Source: Enterobacter sp. 10-1 (lineage in GTDB: Bacteria > Pseudomonadota > Gammaproteobacteria > Enterobacterales > Enterobacteriaceae). From it: DNA of 64,000 bases. The notes beneath the pieces were generated by a model. It saw nothing but the letters and a program-made list of their open reading frames with translations. It had not been told where the DNA came from and ran no database searches. Where the stretch lies: contig NISF01000007.1 in the NCBI GenBank assembly GCA_002270295.1, positions 186,540 to 250,539 of the forward strand. The letters are read 5' to 3'. Shown here piece after piece: positions 49,427 through 57,860 of this stretch. The translations under genes were made by a program, and so were the position numbers. Position 1 is the stretch's first letter; each line of letters starts with the position of its first letter.

Positions 49427-51889
49427 TTAAACTCCTAACTTCCATGACAGGGTACGCAGCAGGTCGGCAAATACGCCGGCAGCCGTCACATCGTTACCCG
49501 CGCCATAGCCGCGCAGCACCAGTGGCAGCGGCTGATAATAGTGGCTGTAAAAAGCCAGCGCGTTCTCACCGTTTTTCACTTTAAACAGCGGATCGTTCCC
49601 GTCAACCGCGGCGATTTTCACGCGGCAGGTTCCATCCTCTTCGATATTGCCGACGTAACGCAAGACTTTACCTTCATCGCGCGCTTTCGCCACCCGGGAA
49701 GCAAATTCGTTATCCAGCGTTGGCAGACGCGCCATAAAGCTCTCAACGTCGCCGCTGGCATCAAACCCTTCAGGCAGAGCCGACTCAACGATAATGTCCG
49801 ACAGCTCCAGCTCACGTCCGGTCTCACGGGCCAGGATCAGCAGCTTGCGGGCAACGTCGACGCCGGAGAGATCGTCGCGAGGATCCGGTTCGGTATAGCC
49901 CATATCCCGCGCCAGCGTCGTCGCCGCAGAGAGCGTCATCCCCTCGTCCAGCTTGCCGAAGATAAACGACAGCGAACCGGAGAGGATGCCGGAGAAGTGC
50001 AGCAGTTCGTCGCCGGCATTGAGCAGGTTCTGCAGGTTCTCGATAACCGGCAGGCCGGCGCCGACGTTGGTGTCGTAGAGGAATTTACGTCTTGAGCTGC
50101 TCGCCGCGTGGCGCAGCTGGTGATAGTAATCCAGCGACGAGGTGTTCGCCTTTTTATTCGGCGTCACCACGTGGAAACCTTCGCGCAGGAAATCGGCATA
50201 CTGATCGGCGACCGCCTGGCTGGAGGTACAGTCAACGATCACCGGGTTCAGCAGATGATACTCTTTCACCAGGCGGATCAGGCGGCCCAGGTTAAGCGAC
50301 TCTTTCGCTTCGGCCAGCTCAGCGCGCCAGTTTTCCAGATTCAGACCGTGCACGTTGGTCAGCAGAGCCTGGGAATTTGCGACGCCGCACACCCGCAGGT
50401 CGATATGCTTGTTCTTCAGCCAGCCCTGCTGACGCTTGATTTGCTCGATCAGCGCGCCGCCAACGCCGCCAACGCCGATAACGAACACCTCGATGACCTG
50501 GTCGGTGTTGAACAGCATCTGGTGGGTTACGCGTACCCCGGTGGTGGCATCGTCATTGCTGACCACCACGGAAATGGAGCGTTCGGAAGAGCCCTGGGCA
50601 ATCGCCACGATATTGATATTGGCGCGAGCCAGCGCCGCGAAGAACTTGGCTGAAATACCGCGCAGGGTGCGCATACCGTCGCCGACAACGGAAATGATAG
50701 CCAGGCGATCCATGATCGACAGCGGCTCCAGCTGCCCCTCTTTCAGCTCCAGATAAAACTCCTCCTCCATCACCCGTTTTGCCCGGGCGCAGTCGCTTTG
50801 CGGCACGCAGAAGCTGATGCTGTACTCGGAAGAGGACTGGGTGATCAGGACCACCGAAATGCCGGCGCGTGACATGGTGGCGAAGACGCGGGCGGCCATG
50901 CCGACCATCCCCTTCATCCCCGGACCGGAGACGTTGAACATCGCCATATTATTAAGGTTAGAGATCCCCTTAACCGGCAGGCCGTCTTCATCAAGGCTGG
51001 CGCCGATAAGCGTACCCGGCGCCTGCGGATTGCCGGTATTTTTAATCAGGCAGGGGATCTGGAACTGAGCGATAGGCGCAATGGTGCGCGGGTGCAGAAC
51101 CTTGGCGCCGAAGTAGGAGAGCTCCATCGCTTCCTGATAAGACATCGACTTCAGCAGGCGAGCATCCGGTACCTGGCGCGGATCGCAGGTGTAAACGCCG
51201 TCGACGTCGGTCCAGATTTCACAACAGTCGGCGCGCAGGCAGGCGGCGAGTACGGCGGCAGAATAGTCGGAGCCGTTACGGCCGAGAACCACCAGCTCGC
51301 CCTTTTCGTTACCGGCAGTAAAACCGGCCATCAGCACCATATGGTCTGCAGGAATCTGGCTGGCGGTAATGCGGCGGGTAGATTCGGCGATATCGACGGT
51401 GGATTCCAGATAATGACCCACGGCCAGCAGTTTTTCGACGGGATTAATCACGCTGACCTTATGACCACGCGCTTCGAGAAGGCCGGCCATAATCGCGATG
51501 GAGAGCTTTTCTCCGCGGCAAATCAGCGCAGCGTTGACGCTATCCGGGCACTGGCCAAGCAGGCTGATGCCGTGCAGCACGTGCTTTATCTGGGCAAACT
51601 CCTGCTCGACGAAGGTTTTCAACTGCGCCAGCGCAAAACCCGGCTGAGCATCGGCGAGACCCTGCAGCAGTTCGGCAAAAATGCGTTCAGCATCAGCGAT
51701 ATTGGTGAGCGCGTCCTGACCGCCGATGGTTTTTTCAATCATCGCGACCAGATGGTTGGTAATTTTCGCCGGGGCAGACAGTACGGTCGCTACCTGCCCC
51801 TGCCTGGCATTGCTCTCCAGAATATCGGCAACACGCAGAAAACGTTCTGCATTTGCCACTGATGTACCGCCGAACTTCAACACGCGCAT
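49427..51889 (-). CDS. thrA: Aspartokinase I / homoserine dehydrogenase I
   Basis: Bifunctional enzyme catalysing the first and third steps of threonine synthesis, inhibited by threonine. ATG 51889 ([17 protein letters not shown]) gives 820 residues, as in E. coli. An N-terminal aspartokinase, paired ACT regulatory domains around 320-450, and a C-terminal homoserine dehydrogenase with [13 protein letters not shown] can be seen. The extension to 51931 runs into the attenuator and is not coding. Confidence 0.98.
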   Translation of the reverse strand: MRVLKFGGTSVANAERFLRVADILESNARQGQVATVLSAPAKITNHLVAMIEKTIGGQDALTNIADAERIFAELLQGLADAQPGFALAQLKTFVEQEFAQIKHVLHGISLLGQCPDSVNAALICRGEKLSIAIMAGLLEARGHKVSVINPVEKLLAVGHYLESTVDIAESTRRITASQIPADHMVLMAGFTAGNEKGELVVLGRNGSDYSAAVLAACLRADCCEIWTDVDGVYTCDPRQVPDARLLKSMSYQEAMELSYFGAKVLHPRTIAPIAQFQIPCLIKNTGNPQAPGTLIGASLDEDGLPVKGISNLNNMAMFNVSGPGMKGMVGMAARVFATMSRAGISVVLITQSSSEYSISFCVPQSDCARAKRVMEEEFYLELKEGQLEPLSIMDRLAIISVVGDGMRTLRGISAKFFAALARANINIVAIAQGSSERSISVVVSNDDATTGVRVTHQMLFNTDQVIEVFVIGVGGVGGALIEQIKRQQGWLKNKHIDLRVCGVANSQALLTNVHGLNLENWRAELAEAKESLNLGRLIRLVKEYHLLNPVIVDCTSSQAVADQYADFLREGFHVVTPNKKANTSSLDYYHQLRHAASSSRRKFLYDTNVGAGLPVIENLQNLLNAGDELLHFSGILSGSLSFIFGKLDEGMTLSAATTLARDMGYTEPDPRDDLSGVDVARKLLILARETGRELELSDIIVESALPEGFDASGDVESFMARLPTLDNEFASRVAKARDEGKVLRYVGNIEEDGTCRVKIAAVDGNDPLFKVKNGENALAFYSHYYQPLPLVLRGYGAGNDVTAAGVFADLLRTLSWKLGV

Positions 51890-51913
51890 GGTTGTTACCC
51901 CTAGATTTTTTGT

Positions 51914-51949
51914 CGAAAAAAAAGCCCGCACTGTTCAGGTGCGGGCTTT
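51914..51949 (-). terminator. thr operon attenuator
   Basis: Minus-strand AAAGCCCGCAC and GTGCGGGCTTT arms followed by eight T, between thrL and thrA. Translation of the Thr/Ile-rich leader controls whether this terminator forms. Confidence 0.95.
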
Positions 51950-51970
51950 TTTCTGTGTTTCCTGTACGCG

Positions 51971-52039
51971 TCAGCCCGCACCGTTACCTGTGGTAATAGT
52001 GGTGGTGATAATCGTTGTAATCATGCCGATGCGTTTCAT
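51971..52039 (-). CDS. thrL: thr operon leader peptide
   Basis: A 22-residue leader on the minus strand, start ATG 52037-52039 and stop TGA 51971-51973. It begins MKRIGMITT and ends TTGNGAG, with seven threonine and five isoleucine codons. When both charged tRNAs are plentiful the ribosome reaches the stop and the attenuator forms. E. coli ThrL begins MKRISTT and ends TGNGAG; here SerThr at residues 5-6 is replaced by GlyMet. Confidence 0.95.
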   Translation of the reverse strand: MKRIGMITTIITTTITTGNGAG

Positions 52040-52083
52040 GGATGTTGTGTACTCTGTAATTTTTATCTGTCTGTGTCCTGTGC

Positions 52084-52118
52084 CTATATTGGTTAAAGTA
52101 TCTGCCGGCTTAAGTCAA
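52084..52118 (-). promoter_or_regulatory. thr operon promoter
   Basis: On the minus strand TTGACT (52113-52118) is the -35; the -10 lies in TTTAACCAATATAGG, with TAACCA (52090-52095) at 17-base spacing. The sequence from there to thrL is nearly that of E. coli. Confidence 0.8.
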
Positions 52119-52251
52119 TGAATTTCTGCTTTTCGCCGGTTTTGACGCACCTGGACAATGCGCCAAAATGCACCGGTCATTCATCCCTGTTCGCACAGTC
52201 TCGCGCCTTCAATCAGCAGAAAAAACCATACCTAAAACTTATGACAGAACT

Positions 52252-52938
52252 TTACTCCGGAAGGTTTTTTTCAATATCGTGCAGCAAACGATGGAGCATC
52301 GCCGTATCACGCTGCTGCAAAAGTCCAATCCGCTGCTGTAGCCAATCGGTGAGTTTTACGTCTTCTGCAACGCCAAGTCGGGTCAACAGATCCAGGGTCC
52401 GCAATCGCAGCGCCTGCAGCTGGTTTTCATCGACGCTCGCGCAAACGGCGGACGCCTGCTGAACCAGGGAGGTCAGCTGATAGCAGTAGACCATCACCGA
52501 CTGGCCGAGATTGAGCGACGGGTAGTCGGCGACCATCGGCACGCCGGTCAAAACGTCGGCAAGGGCCAGCTCCTCGTTGGTCAAGCCGGAATCTTCCCGG
52601 CCAAACACCAGCGCCGCGTGGTTCATCCACTGCGCCTTTTCCTCCATCAGCGGCAGGAGCTGCTGCGGGGTGGCGTAGTAATGGAAGCGCGCCCGGCTGC
52701 GGGCCGTGGTGGCGACCGTAAAATCGACATCGTGCAGCGCCTGCTCCAGCGTTGAATAAGTGCTTATATTATCGAGAATATCTCCTGAACCATGGGCGAC
52801 CCAGCGCGCCGCAGGCTGCAAATGGGCATCGCTTTCAACGATCCGCATATCGCTAAAACCCATCGTTTTCATCGCTCGCGCGGCCGCGCCAACGTTCTCT
52901 GCCCGAGCCGGGGATACTAATACAATAGATACGCGCAT
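52252..52938 (-). CDS. yjtD: TrmH/SpoU-family RNA methyltransferase YjtD
   Basis: A 228-residue SPOUT-fold RNA 2'-O-methyltransferase family protein. The three SPOUT motifs are visible: NVGAAARAMKTMGF, FGREDSGLTNEEL and YPSLNLGQSVMVYCYQL; the last two form the SAM-binding knot. E. coli YjtD is the same length and its RNA target is not firmly established; TrmJ is its nearest characterised relative. It lies upstream of thrL on the same strand. Confidence 0.93.
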   Translation of the reverse strand: MRVSIVLVSPARAENVGAAARAMKTMGFSDMRIVESDAHLQPAARWVAHGSGDILDNISTYSTLEQALHDVDFTVATTARSRARFHYYATPQQLLPLMEEKAQWMNHAALVFGREDSGLTNEELALADVLTGVPMVADYPSLNLGQSVMVYCYQLTSLVQQASAVCASVDENQLQALRLRTLDLLTRLGVAEDVKLTDWLQQRIGLLQQRDTAMLHRLLHDIEKNLPE

Positions 52939-53571
52939 TGTGCTTCTCTTCTACTCTCTCAGGGGGCGAAAATGAAAGCTACCCTTCATTTTACGCGGCG
53001 AAAATTTACAAATTTGCAACAAATATCACTAAAATTGCGTTCGATCACCCATAAAAAAAACTAAACTATTTCCAACCAACCGCGACACGAGGTATGTTAA
53101 CAGAACGCTTTTATCCATATGTTTGCCAATGATATTTCGCGTCGGATACCGTTTCAGGCATTGGATTCAGCATATTTATCAGTTTCTCCACGCAACCATT
53201 TGAGCTGTGTAAGATTTGTAACTATAAATAGCATTTCAATACGATGATTTCACAAGACTGTTAACGTGCTACAATTGAACTTGATATATGTCAACGAAGC
53301 GTAGTTTTATTGGGTGTTCAGCCTCTCTTAGCCTGTTATATTGCTGTTAAAATGGTTAGGATGACAGCCGTTTTTGACACCGTCGGGTCCAGAGGGAAAG
53401 TACCCACGACCAAGCTAATGATGTTGTTGACGTTGATGGAAAGTGCATCAAGAACGCAATTACGTACTTTAGTCATGTTACGCCGGACATGTTAATTTGC
53501 GACATGTACCAGGCAGGTCAGGGACTTTGGTACTTCCTGTTTCGATTTAGTTGGCAATTTAGGTAGCAAAC
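52939..53571 (+). promoter_or_regulatory. Long arcA leader and yjtD-arcA divergent region
   Basis: A 633-base AT-rich spacer. It holds the yjjY frame (see separate entry) on the minus strand and the arcA promoters and long 5' leader on the plus strand. In E. coli arcA is transcribed from several promoters, including an FNR-dependent one, within a comparably long leader. Individual promoter elements were not resolved by eye. Confidence 0.6.
53336..53476 (-). CDS. yjjY: YjjY small uncharacterised protein
   Basis: A 46-residue reading frame, start ATG 53474-53476 and stop TAA 53336-53338. It begins MTKVRNCVLDALSI and ends KTAVILTILTAI, differing from E. coli YjjY at only a couple of positions. 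There is no strong ribosome-binding site, and the frame is antisense to the arcA leader. The conservation might therefore come from constraint on arcA leader RNA rather than on a peptide. Confidence 0.55.
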   Translation of the reverse strand: MTKVRNCVLDALSINVNNIISLVVGTFPLDPTVSKTAVILTILTAI

Positions 53572-54288
53572 ATGCAGACCCCGCACATTCTTATCGTTGA
53601 AGACGAGTTGGTAACACGCAACACGTTAAAAAGTATTTTCGAAGCAGAAGGTTATGATGTGTTCGAAGCGACCGATGGCGCGGAAATGCATCAGATCCTG
53701 TCTGAAAATGATATCAACCTGGTAATCATGGATATTAACCTGCCGGGTAAAAATGGTCTCCTGCTGGCGCGTGAACTGCGCGAACAGGCGGACGTCGCGC
53801 TGATGTTCCTTACCGGCCGCGATAATGAAGTTGATAAGATTTTGGGCCTCGAAATTGGCGCAGATGACTATATCACCAAGCCATTCAACCCACGTGAACT
53901 GACTATTCGCGCGCGCAACCTGCTCTCCCGTACCATGAATCTGGGTACCGTAAGCGAAGAACGTCGCAGCGTAGAAAGCTACAAGTTCAACGGCTGGGAA
54001 CTGGATATCAACAGCCGTTCTCTGGTTAGCCCGAACGGTGAGCAGTACAAGCTGCCGCGCAGTGAATTCCGCGCAATGCTGCACTTCTGCGAAAACCCGG
54101 GCAAAATCCAGTCGCGTGCTGAACTGCTGAAGAAAATGACCGGCCGTGAGCTTAAGCCGCACGACCGTACCGTAGACGTGACCATCCGTCGCATTCGTAA
54201 GCACTTTGAATCTACTCCGGATACGCCGGAAATCATCGCTACCATTCACGGTGAAGGTTACCGCTTCTGTGGCGATCTGCAGGAATAA
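53572..54288 (+). CDS. arcA: Response regulator ArcA
   Basis: Aerobic respiration control regulator, phosphorylated by ArcB. The receiver domain has the acidic pocket EDE (10-12) and phosphoacceptor Asp54 (VIMDINLPG); the C-terminal OmpR-type winged helix ends [13 protein letters not shown]. The 238 residues equal E. coli. It has a long upstream leader and its own terminator. Confidence 0.99.
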   Translation: MQTPHILIVEDELVTRNTLKSIFEAEGYDVFEATDGAEMHQILSENDINLVIMDINLPGKNGLLLARELREQADVALMFLTGRDNEVDKILGLEIGADDYITKPFNPRELTIRARNLLSRTMNLGTVSEERRSVESYKFNGWELDINSRSLVSPNGEQYKLPRSEFRAMLHFCENPGKIQSRAELLKKMTGRELKPHDRTVDVTIRRIRKHFESTPDTPEIIATIHGEGYRFCGDLQE

Positions 54289-54315
54289 TTAAGTATTCCC
54301 GCAGCAATAACGTAA

Positions 54316-54341
54316 AACGGCGCTCAAGGCGCCGTTTTTTT
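54316..54341 (+). terminator. Intrinsic terminator of arcA
   Basis: ACGGCGC-TCAAG-GCGCCGT followed by seven T. Its T-run overlaps the stop codon of the creD remnant on the other strand. Confidence 0.92.
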
Positions 54342-54565
54342 ATTTCCAGATCCTGAGATTATCGTCACTCTCACCGTCCGGTTGCTCCGCTTTTTTCGGC
54401 TTCTGAGACGATAGCGCCTACCGGTCAAGGCGGCGGGCCAGGAGCATCAACGCACTTCACGCCAGCAGCAATGCTGCATCTTCCATCAGCGAAATACGCG
54501 TCCAGGCTAGTGCAGCAGCGTGTTGATTCATCGCGAAGGCTAACGGCGCCATGTAGCCAGTGCCT
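54340..54565 (-). pseudogene. creD: creD 3' remnant
   Basis: Read on the minus strand in one frame, this stretch ends DDNLRIWK then TAA (54340-54342), matching the E. coli CreD ending DDELRIWK. Upstream in the same frame are LMEDAALLLA, matching the last membrane helix (ADSALLLG), and ARRLDR, matching TRNIDW. Two in-frame stops, TAG (54418-54420) and TGA (54457-54459), and a small deletion show decay. The rest of creD and all of creC and creB are missing; intact creA begins right after the remnant. Confidence 0.85.
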
Positions 54566-54571
54566 TCCCTG

Positions 54572-55045
54572 CTATTTATTCCACGGCATGATCGGCACGG
54601 CGCTGAGCGCATTCTTCGGCGATCCGTCGACGACCTTATCCGAATAGCTCATGTAGATCAGGGCATTGCGCTTGCTATCGTAAAAACGGACAACCTGCAG
54701 TTTTTTAAACACCAGCGAGGTGCGTTTCTGGAACACGACTTCGCCCTGAGACTTGCCGTTTTTGATTTTATCGGTCAGTTCAATCGGCCCGACCTGCTGG
54801 CAGGAGATCGCCGCGTCAGAGGTGTCTTCAGCAAGCCCCAGACCGCCCTTAATGCCGCCGGTTTTCGCCCGGCTGATATAGCAGGTGACGTTCTGCACGT
54901 CCGGATCGTCGAAGGCTTCAACGACGATCTTATGGTCCGGGCCAAAGAATTTGAAGACGGTATCCACCGAACCAATCTGTTCCGCCTGAGCCGCCTGGCA
55001 GCCGGCCAGTAAAAGCAGTCCGATCATTAACTTCTTGTATTTCAT
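54572..55045 (-). CDS. creA: CreA periplasmic protein
   Basis: A 157-residue secreted protein, same length as E. coli CreA, with a signal peptide [20 protein letters not shown] that contains a lipobox-like LAGC. The mature part has [16 protein letters not shown] and [21 protein letters not shown]. Its function is unknown. In E. coli it is followed by creBCD; here it is followed only by a creD remnant. Confidence 0.93.
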   Translation of the reverse strand: MKYKKLMIGLLLLAGCQAAQAEQIGSVDTVFKFFGPDHKIVVEAFDDPDVQNVTCYISRAKTGGIKGGLGLAEDTSDAAISCQQVGPIELTDKIKNGKSQGEVVFQKRTSLVFKKLQVVRFYDSKRNALIYMSYSDKVVDGSPKNALSAVPIMPWNK

Positions 55046-55253
55046 ATTGTTACCATTTTTTAGATTTTCCCCGAGCGATGATTATTGGCTCAATGGAAAA
55101 GGTTTATAGATCACAGCTTTACAAAAATAGCAGGAGTGTTCGCTGACACATCGCATTTAAAGGCAAAAAAAACACTGAATGCTAAAACATCAAAAAATGC
55201 TATTATCCGCTACCTTAGTAGCAGGCACCTAAGTTTAAGGATGAGGACATTTT

Positions 55254-56123
55254 ATGGATCAAGCAGGGATTATTCGCGATCTCCTTAGCTGGCTGGAAGG
55301 TCACCTGGATCAGCCGCTGTCATTGGACAATGTGGCTGCGAAGGCCGGTTATTCCAAGTGGCATTTGCAAAGAATGTTCAAAGACGTGACCGGCCATGCT
55401 ATAGGTGCCTATATCCGCGCGCGCCGTTTATCAAAATCGGCGGTGGCGCTGCGCCTGACCGCGCGTCCGATCCTCGACATCGCGTTACAGTACCGCTTCG
55501 ACTCCCAGCAGACGTTTACCCGAGCGTTTAAAAAACAGTTCTCTGTGACGCCTGCGCTCTACCGCCGCTCCCCTGACTGGAGCGCTTACGGTATGCGTCC
55601 TCCGCTGCGTCTGGGCGAATTCACCATGCCGCAGCATGAGTTTATCACCCTGAGCAATACGCCGCTGATTGGCGTGACCCAGAGCTATACCTGTAAGCTG
55701 GAGGAGATCTCTGACTTCCGTAACCAGATGCGCGTGCAGTTCTGGCGAGACTTCCTCGGCAACTCGCCGTCGATTCCGCCCACGCTCTACGGCCTGCATG
55801 AACCGCGTCCAAGTCTTGAGAAAGATGACGAGCAGGAGGTCTTCTATACCACCGCCGTGACGCCGGAGATGGCCAACGGTCACCTGCATAATTCGCATCC
55901 AATCGCCCTGGAAGGCGGTGAATATGTGATGTTCACCTATGAAGGATTAGGGACCGGGCTGCAGGAGTTTATCCTGACGGTTTACGGCACCTGCATGCCG
56001 ATGCTGAACCTCACCCGCCGCAAGGGCCTGGATATCGAACGCTTCTTCCCTGAGGATGAAAGCCGGGATCAGGATACGCCGATTCAGCTACGCTGCGAGT
56101 ACCTGATCCCAATCCGCCGCTAG
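55254..56123 (+). CDS. rob: Right origin-binding protein Rob
   Basis: AraC/XylS regulator of the mar-sox-rob regulon and oriC-binding protein. It has 289 residues as in E. coli. The N-terminal double HTH includes SLDNVAAKAGYSKWHLQRMFK and PILDIALQYRFDSQQTFTRAFKK; the C-terminal GyrI-like domain binds bile salts and other inducers. The stop overlaps that of the convergent gpmB (CTAG, 56120-56123). Confidence 0.97.
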   Translation: MDQAGIIRDLLSWLEGHLDQPLSLDNVAAKAGYSKWHLQRMFKDVTGHAIGAYIRARRLSKSAVALRLTARPILDIALQYRFDSQQTFTRAFKKQFSVTPALYRRSPDWSAYGMRPPLRLGEFTMPQHEFITLSNTPLIGVTQSYTCKLEEISDFRNQMRVQFWRDFLGNSPSIPPTLYGLHEPRPSLEKDDEQEVFYTTAVTPEMANGHLHNSHPIALEGGEYVMFTYEGLGTGLQEFILTVYGTCMPMLNLTRRKGLDIERFFPEDESRDQDTPIQLRCEYLIPIRR

Positions 56124-56767
56124 CGCTGCAGCTCATCCATCGCGGGGGCATCAAGATGCGAAATATCCCCCGCGGTTTCAACCACCCAGCCTGAAGCCAG
56201 CCACGGGCTTTGCTGATAATCAACGCGCGAAATTGAACAGTTACGCAGGCGCAGCCGCCGCTCGGCGTGCGCAGGCAGGCCAAGAATCGTGCTGACCAGA
56301 CAGCCCAACGCCATGCCGTGACTCACCAGCAGCGGACGGCTCCCTTCAGGCAGCTCCAGGCAGGATGCCAGGGCCGCGTGCATACGCTGGCTAAGCTCCT
56401 CCATCGACTCGCCTTGCGGAATACGCCCGTCCGGGGTGCCGTTAACCAGCTGACGACGCCAGTCCTCCTCCTCCGCGCTCAGCGAATCGATATGGCGTTT
56501 CTCAAGAACCCCCATATCCAGCTCGCGCAGGCGTGAATCAAGGATGACGCTACAGCCGCAGGCTTCCGCGATAATTTCTGCCGTTCGGCGCGTACGCCCT
56601 AAATCGCTGGCAATAATATGCGTAATGTCCAGCGTTCTGGCGCGTTCGCCAACCTGCCAGGCCTGACGCTCACCGTGGGCGGTTAGCGGACTGTCGGACT
56701 GGCCCTGAATACGTCGCTCGGCGTTCCACTGCGTTTCACCGTGGCGAACAAGGTGTACCTGTAACAT
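56120..56767 (-). CDS. gpmB: Phosphoglycerate mutase-like phosphatase GpmB
   Basis: A histidine phosphatase superfamily member; the mutase role is doubtful, and phosphatase activity is more likely. ATG 56767 (MLQVHLVRHGETQWNAERR) gives 215 residues as in E. coli. The catalytic His is in RHGETQ, with the second His in LLVSHGMALG. The nine upstream in-frame residues are not conserved. Confidence 0.95.
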   Translation of the reverse strand: MLQVHLVRHGETQWNAERRIQGQSDSPLTAHGERQAWQVGERARTLDITHIIASDLGRTRRTAEIIAEACGCSVILDSRLRELDMGVLEKRHIDSLSAEEEDWRRQLVNGTPDGRIPQGESMEELSQRMHAALASCLELPEGSRPLLVSHGMALGCLVSTILGLPAHAERRLRLRNCSISRVDYQQSPWLASGWVVETAGDISHLDAPAMDELQR

Positions 56768-56880
56768 GCTTTTTATCCGTTCTGTGCTCTTCACAATTTC
56801 GGCTACCGGGCCGGTGCCCTGCAGCGAAAACGATTTGGAGTATACTGCGATGACGTTAATTTATTCTGAGTTGTTTGATT

Positions 56881-57396
56881 ATGCACCATGTTGTCTCAGC
56901 TACCACTAATCCCGCCAAAATTCAGGCAATTCTGCAGGCTTTTAACGAGATCTTCGGCGAAGGATCCTGCCACATTGAGTCCGTCTCCGTCGAGAGCGGC
57001 GTGCCGGAACAGCCGTTTGGTAACGACGAAACGCGCGCTGGCGCACGAAATCGGGTCACGAATGCGCGGGCTGCGCGCCCGGATGCCGATTTCTGGGTCG
57101 CCATCGAGGCTGGAATCGATGACGGCAGTACGTTTAGCTGGGTCGTCATCGAAAATAGCCTGCAGCGCGGTGAAGCGCGATCGGCCACTCTGCCGCTGCC
57201 GGCGGCGATCCTCGAACAGGTCCGCGCCGGCGCAGCCTTAGGGCCGGTGATGTCACAGCATACCGGCATCGATGAAATTGGCCGCAAGGAGGGGGCTATC
57301 GGCATCTTTACCGCCGGTAAACTTACGCGCAGCAGCGTTTATCATCAGGCGGTAGTGCTGGCGCTTAGTCCGTTTCATAACGCTATTTATCGTTAA
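56881..57396 (+). CDS. yjjX: Inosine/xanthosine triphosphatase YjjX
   Basis: Hydrolyses ITP and XTP to limit mutagenic bases. ATG 56881 ([18 protein letters not shown]) gives 171 residues, as in E. coli (170). Conserved regions are [20 protein letters not shown] and [10 protein letters not shown]. An in-frame TTG two codons earlier is unlikely. The 3' end overlaps convergent trpR by 14 bases. Confidence 0.96.
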   Translation: MHHVVSATTNPAKIQAILQAFNEIFGEGSCHIESVSVESGVPEQPFGNDETRAGARNRVTNARAARPDADFWVAIEAGIDDGSTFSWVVIENSLQRGEARSATLPLPAAILEQVRAGAALGPVMSQHTGIDEIGRKEGAIGIFTAGKLTRSSVYHQAVVLALSPFHNAIYR

Positions 57397-57715
57397 CGTT
57401 CAGCAGCGCCTGTTCCAGCCACTGTCGCAGCTCGGCGGGCGCAGATTTCAGGCTGTTAGAGCCGCGGGTGATGGTGGCAATCCCGGCGCCGAGCTCGCTT
57501 TTCAGCTCGCGCTGGCTCATCTCCCCGCGCAAAAGCTCTTCAATAATCCGCACGCGGGTGCCCAGCGCTTCGCGCTCGTCGGGCGTCAGCATCAGCTGCA
57601 GCAGCGGCAGGTGCAGATCGTCGGCGTACGCCTGCTGAAGTAAGGCCACGAAGCGAAGCCACTCCTGATGACGTTGTTCGGCCACCGCCGCTGAATAAGG
57701 GGATTGTTGGGTCAT
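57383..57715 (-). CDS. trpR: trp operon repressor
   Basis: Tryptophan-dependent dimeric repressor. ATG 57715 ([19 protein letters not shown]) gives 110 residues (E. coli 108). The DNA-binding helices [25 protein letters not shown] are intact. A longer in-frame reading to 57826 runs through the operator and is rejected. The operator upstream indicates autoregulation. Confidence 0.97.
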   Translation of the reverse strand: MTQQSPYSAAVAEQRHQEWLRFVALLQQAYADDLHLPLLQLMLTPDEREALGTRVRIIEELLRGEMSQRELKSELGAGIATITRGSNSLKSAPAELRQWLEQALLNVNDK

Positions 57716-57761
57716 GTTGCGCCGCCATGTTAAGGCCGGCGGCCCGAGCCGCCGATCGTTT

Positions 57762-57802
57762 GTACTCATTAACGAGTACAAAGCATAGCATACTCCGGTC
57801 AA
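57762..57802 (-). promoter_or_regulatory. trpR promoter and operator
   Basis: GTACTC-ATTAAC-GAGTAC (57762-57779) is an inverted repeat like the E. coli trp operators. On the minus strand TTGACC (57797-57802) lies 17 bases upstream of GTACTC, so the operator covers the -10 region. Confidence 0.85.
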
Positions 57803-57860
57803 TACTCTATGGATTTCGGGCGGCATAGCAAAATGCTATGTCGCCCGCAGACCGCTCGCG

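Noticed and set aside
52119..52251. Small RNA or terminator downstream of yjtD
   Set aside because: No stem followed by a T-run and no recognised RNA; only the thr promoter is supported at the left edge.
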